A stretch of DNA of 43,476 nt, from NCBI GenBank assembly GCA_947492745.1, contig CANLOE010000059.1, forward strand, positions 1-43,476, written 5' to 3'. The DNA comes from an uncultured Cyclobacteriaceae bacterium (GTDB taxonomy: Bacteria; Bacteroidota; Bacteroidia; Cytophagales; Cyclobacteriaceae). The stretch's first letter is position 1. The number at the start of each line of letters is the position of its first letter. Position numbers and translations under genes: made by a program. Positions 40,599 to 43,476 of the stretch are shown one piece after another. The notes under the pieces were generated by a model that saw nothing but the letters and a program-made list of their open reading frames with translations, had not been told where the DNA came from and searched no databases.

Positions 40599-42584
40599 TC
40601 ACAGCATGGGTATACTGATTTTGACCATGGTGCCCGCCGCGTTATCTCTCTCATCGAACAGATCGGTTATTTTTATAAAAGTCTGATGGGCCGGGTCTTT
40701 GTTCAATAGGGCCAATCTCCTCTGTGTGACGGACATTCCCCGAGAGCAGTGACCTCTTTTTCGTTTATTCTTGATTTCCCTGGCAGCTGACCGGCCGATA
40801 CCATTGTCCTTGATACTACAATGTAATTTCCGGTCATAGCTGGATAAGGAAACTTCTAATTTGCTATCTTTTTTTTTGGGCATAAGACCATGGACAATAG
40901 CATTTTCTACATAAGGCTGAATCAGTAGAAAAGGGATTTCCGTATTGTAAATATCCACAGTGTCATCGATATCTATTTGATAATCAAAACACCGGTTAAA
41001 CCGTAGTCCTTCTAAAGTAAGATAACATTCTAGCAGTTGGATTTCATCGGCTATGGGAACACTGATACTGATAGAGTTTTCCAGCGTTTGCCGCATGAGT
41101 TTAGAAAAAGTGGACAGGTACTTGAGGGCGGCGTACTTATCGTCCATAGCAATAAGGTGCTGTATGGAATTGAGCGAATTGAAAATGAAATGCGGGTCCA
41201 TCTGGGCACGCAGCATCCTTTTTTCCAGTTCTAGGTTAGCCTTTGCGATTTGCTCGTTCTTCAGCGCTATTTCATCATTTTTGTATCGTAGGATATCTGC
41301 ATTGCTCTTTTTGAGGCGGTATTGATAATAGATAAAGAATGAAACAAGGACCAATAATAGTACGATGACCATTAGAGCGATATACATCTTTTTCACCGCG
41401 GATTCCTTTGTTTTCATCAGCTCGATCTTACCCTGTTGTAAGGCAATCTGTTCCTCCTTTAGGTTCAAGTCGAACCGAGTTTTCATCTGCTCGATTTGTT
41501 CGGCACGCTCTATATTGAAAATACTATCTTTGATGGACTGGTAGAGTTTATTGTATTTTAATGCCGAATCCAATAACTCTTGACCTTCGTAGATATGTCT
41601 CAGGTTATCGTAGCGTGCTTCCAGATTGGTAATGGTATAGGTCAAGGTACTATCGATAGTGCAGTACAATAGCGCACTATCGTAATCTTTCATTTTCAAA
41701 TAGGTATTGGCGATACTGTTCCGTATCGAAGGAGGACGGTCTCCCAATTTTTCCAATTGTTGCTGGCAACAGCGATAATGTATTAGTGCCTTTTTATAGT
41801 CCTGTTTTTGCGAGTAGGCATTGCCTATGGCCATGTGTGCATAGGCTTGTTTTTTCGGCAGGTGAAGTTGCTGATATAGTGCCAATGCTTTTTTACCGCT
41901 TTCGAGCGCCATGTAGGAGTTATCTTGGTGATACTGTAGAGTGCTGATCTCAATAAAGGTGCTGGCCATACCGGACAGGTTACCTACTTTTTCGAACAGT
42001 AACTGTGCTTTTTTCAAGTAGTCCAGTGCCGAAGACAGATTTTTCTGTTTCTTGCTCAAAATACTTAGACCTAGCAGCGTCTTGGCCATGCCCGAGCTAT
42101 CGTCTAGCTCTCTTTTCAGAAAATAGGACCTTTGGGTGTGCGTAAAAGCATGCTGATAGTCGCCTAGTTTACGGTATATTATTCCCAGATTGCTCAGCCC
42201 TCTGGATATCCCGGGTACATAACTGATGCATTCGCTATAATTCAGACCTTGTTCCAAATATTTTTTAGCATGAAGATAATCCTGTTTGCCATTATAGGCC
42301 AGACCGAGATTGTTCAGGGTTTTGATGAGCAGTATGGTATCTCCATCTTCCAAGGCATAGTCGGTAATTTTCTGATAAAGTATTATGGACTTATCCAGAT
42401 CGGTTCTGCCATATTGCCAAGCGAGGTGTCGCAGTGTCTTTATTTCCTGTTTTCTGGTCAGCGAATCCTGTTCCAGAACCTTCAACAAACTGTCGATATC
42501 GGAACCATAGGTGCTTAGCGCAGAATATAACCAGAGAACTGTGGGTACTATTTTGATGAGGGCTCTATTGAAAAAATGGTCCAT
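40599..42584 (-). CDS. TPR-containing sensor histidine kinase (YehU/LytS type)
   Basis: This 661-aa protein has an N-terminal signal-like segment, then about six tetratricopeptide repeats (about 40-355; LNNLGLAYNGKQDYLHAKKY, LSNLGIIYRKLGDYQHA), a membrane helix (about 395-418, MYIALMVIVLLLVLVSFFIYY), a coiled coil, and a His_kinase domain with phospho-acceptor His465 in QMDPHFIFNSLNSI. The ATPase part has PYVENAIVHGL and KDNGIGR. The TPR half is expected to face the periplasm. It should phosphorylate the LytTR regulator at 39262-40011. The divergent 59-codon peptide gene lies 185 nt away. Confidence 0.92.
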   Translation of the reverse strand: MDHFFNRALIKIVPTVLWLYSALSTYGSDIDSLLKVLEQDSLTRKQEIKTLRHLAWQYGRTDLDKSIILYQKITDYALEDGDTILLIKTLNNLGLAYNGKQDYLHAKKYLEQGLNYSECISYVPGISRGLSNLGIIYRKLGDYQHAFTHTQRSYFLKRELDDSSGMAKTLLGLSILSKKQKNLSSALDYLKKAQLLFEKVGNLSGMASTFIEISTLQYHQDNSYMALESGKKALALYQQLHLPKKQAYAHMAIGNAYSQKQDYKKALIHYRCCQQQLEKLGDRPPSIRNSIANTYLKMKDYDSALLYCTIDSTLTYTITNLEARYDNLRHIYEGQELLDSALKYNKLYQSIKDSIFNIERAEQIEQMKTRFDLNLKEEQIALQQGKIELMKTKESAVKKMYIALMVIVLLLVLVSFFIYYQYRLKKSNADILRYKNDEIALKNEQIAKANLELEKRMLRAQMDPHFIFNSLNSIQHLIAMDDKYAALKYLSTFSKLMRQTLENSISISVPIADEIQLLECYLTLEGLRFNRCFDYQIDIDDTVDIYNTEIPFLLIQPYVENAIVHGLMPKKKDSKLEVSLSSYDRKLHCSIKDNGIGRSAAREIKNKRKRGHCSRGMSVTQRRLALLNKDPAHQTFIKITDLFDERDNAAGTMVKISIPML

Positions 42585-42769
42585 GCTCCGTCTCTTTTTT
42601 TAATAGCTGATCTTCTTCTTTTAATGTACACAATACTGAAAAGTAACCATACACCCAAAACTAATGCTGTTGAGAAAGTAATGGGGATTGTAAATGGGAG
42701 GGTTACGAAAAGCCGTATTGAGCATTAAGAGCAAATGAATATCCGTACAGGACCAAATAGAAGGAAACT

Positions 42770-42949
42770 ATGAAAACGATAACAGACCTGAAAGAAAAGT
42801 ATGCAATACCCTATACATCGCTCGAATACCTTCGTGGTGGTGGTGATCCTGAAGATCCGGAAATCGATCCTGATGCGAGACCATTTCCCCCGGATGATGA
42901 TACGGTCATGATGATCATTGTCCCTATTGGAGTAAAGCTCACCAGCTAA
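42770..42949 (+). CDS. Small orphan peptide, 59 aa
   Basis: The reading frame from ATG at 42770 to TAA at 42947-42949 encodes 59 residues. It begins MKTITDLKEKYAIPYTSLEY, has a GGG stretch at 23-25, an acidic Pro/Asp-rich centre (DPEDPEIDPDARPFPPDDD, 26-44) and ends VMMIIVPIGVKLTS. A good Shine-Dalgarno-like AAGGA at 42761-42765 supports it, which is uncommon in this window. No signal peptide is seen. The charged leader, Gly run and distinct tail recall a ribosomal-peptide precursor, but no modification or export gene is in view. A hairpin terminator follows at 43024. It is not a match to any family I know. Confidence 0.6.
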   Translation: MKTITDLKEKYAIPYTSLEYLRGGGDPEDPEIDPDARPFPPDDDTVMMIIVPIGVKLTS

Positions 42950-43023
42950 TCAAGAGGGACTGAAACAGTATAAATGATTTCATCACGTGTCAGTCCTGAA
43001 TGGATACATCTATCAGAGAGCAA

Positions 43024-43061
43024 AAACTGCCAACACTTTTTAAAAAGAGTATTGGCAGTTT
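43024..43061 (+). terminator. Hairpin terminator after the small peptide gene
   Basis: A near-perfect 38-bp palindrome with AAACTGCCAA and TTGGCAGTTT outer arms and an A/T-rich centre, 74 nt after the peptide stop codon. The two mismatches compensate poorly and there is no long T tract, so efficiency is uncertain. Confidence 0.65.
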
Positions 43062-43194
43062 CATGTTAGGCCTCATCAGCATCAATGTAAGGGGAGTAGC
43101 ACTATCCACTAAGGAGTCAATAAAACTATGCGTTAGGATAATATTTTAGACTAAATGCTGCCCGGAATAGTCTATCGACCATTGGTCTATTTTA

Positions 43195-43353
43195 TACAAA
43201 CTTAGCTTTCAAATATCGCCTATCTTCCTGTTCATTTTGCTTCACTCAGCGTTGGCAATCCTCGGGATAGCGCTGCTATCCCTGCGGTTCTCGCCTTGGT
43301 TGAAAAAAAATGACCCGCGCAATCTTATACGACAGTTGAAACCCAAATTTGTA
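43195..43353 (-). repeat. Family A palindromic repeat (copy A7)
   Basis: 159 bp flanked by TTA on both sides. It differs from A2 at scattered positions (for example TTGGTTGAAAA, GACAGTTG). Confidence 0.9.
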
Positions 43354-43366
43354 TTACTTCTTCTTA

Positions 43367-43476
43367 AACCCAAAATGATCAATAGAGAACCTATTCCGTG
43401 CATAAATAGCTTCATACCGGAAGCTTTGCCCACCGGTCTTCATTCACCATAGCGGTGCTATGCCGAACGAATCCAA
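43367..43476 (+). repeat. Family C palindromic repeat (copy C4, cut by window end)
   Basis: The first 110 bp match C1 almost exactly, including the CACCATAGCGGTGCTATG core. The right part lies beyond the window. Confidence 0.82.

Overview
This 43.5-kb window looks like accessory chromosome of a Bacteroidota bacterium, probably a marine or soil polysaccharide degrader of the Cytophagia/Flavobacteriia type. The evidence is two secreted enzymes with C-terminal type IX secretion (T9SS) sorting domains, lipoproteins with LxxC-type lipoboxes, a sigma-ECF/FecR/TonB-dependent receptor trio with STN domains, LytTR and YehU-type two-component proteins, AT-rich leaders with few Shine-Dalgarno sites, and TAnnTTTG-like -7 boxes. 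The species cannot be named. No rRNA, tRNA, CRISPR array or full insertion sequence was seen.

Layout. At 116-1201 is an Old Yellow Enzyme. From 10121 down to 2473 (minus strand) runs an alpha-glucan operon: GH31 alpha-glucosidase, a CBM48-GH13 lipoprotein, a second GH13 lipoprotein and an SLC45-type MFS sugar transporter; a LacI-like operator lies ahead of it. At 11584-13179 is a secreted PL14-like polysaccharide lyase with a ricin-type lectin module. From 14304 to 19415 come an outer-membrane-like protein, an orphan 163-aa protein, a DUF1338 (2-oxoadipate dioxygenase/decarboxylase-like) protein and two lipoproteins. From 19960 to 24523 lie an AraC regulator, an AhpD-like protein coupled to a flavin amine oxidase, an SDR, and a divergent TPMT-like methyltransferase. 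Then come a DinB-like protein, a large glucose/sorbosone-dehydrogenase-like di-heme protein, two tandem paralogous lipoproteins and a decayed LytTR response regulator. The FecI-FecR-TonB receptor trio is at 32214-36813. A regulatory block follows: a hybrid histidine kinase, a LytTR regulator and a TPR-YehU kinase. A 59-codon orphan peptide gene lies at 42770.

The most striking content is between the genes. Nearly every intergenic space is packed with short (about 160-220 bp) palindromic, non-coding repeats that I sort into families A-F. Family A is 159 bp in all six complete copies, folds end to end into an imperfect hairpin, and is flanked by 3-bp TAA or TTA duplications, so it behaves like a MITE. 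Families B, C and D share AACCC...GGGTT ends; B and C share a central hairpin. Family E has AGAGACTGTTTT ends and family F TGAAGTGATTTAGACTTTTT ends. The elements are nested: A sits at the same site inside two D copies while a third D copy is empty, and an E copy appears to be split by F, B and C. Many begin within about 10-50 nt of a stop codon, lie between a gene and its terminator, or sit 40-55 nt ahead of a start codon. No transposase is present here, so they would have to be mobilised in trans.
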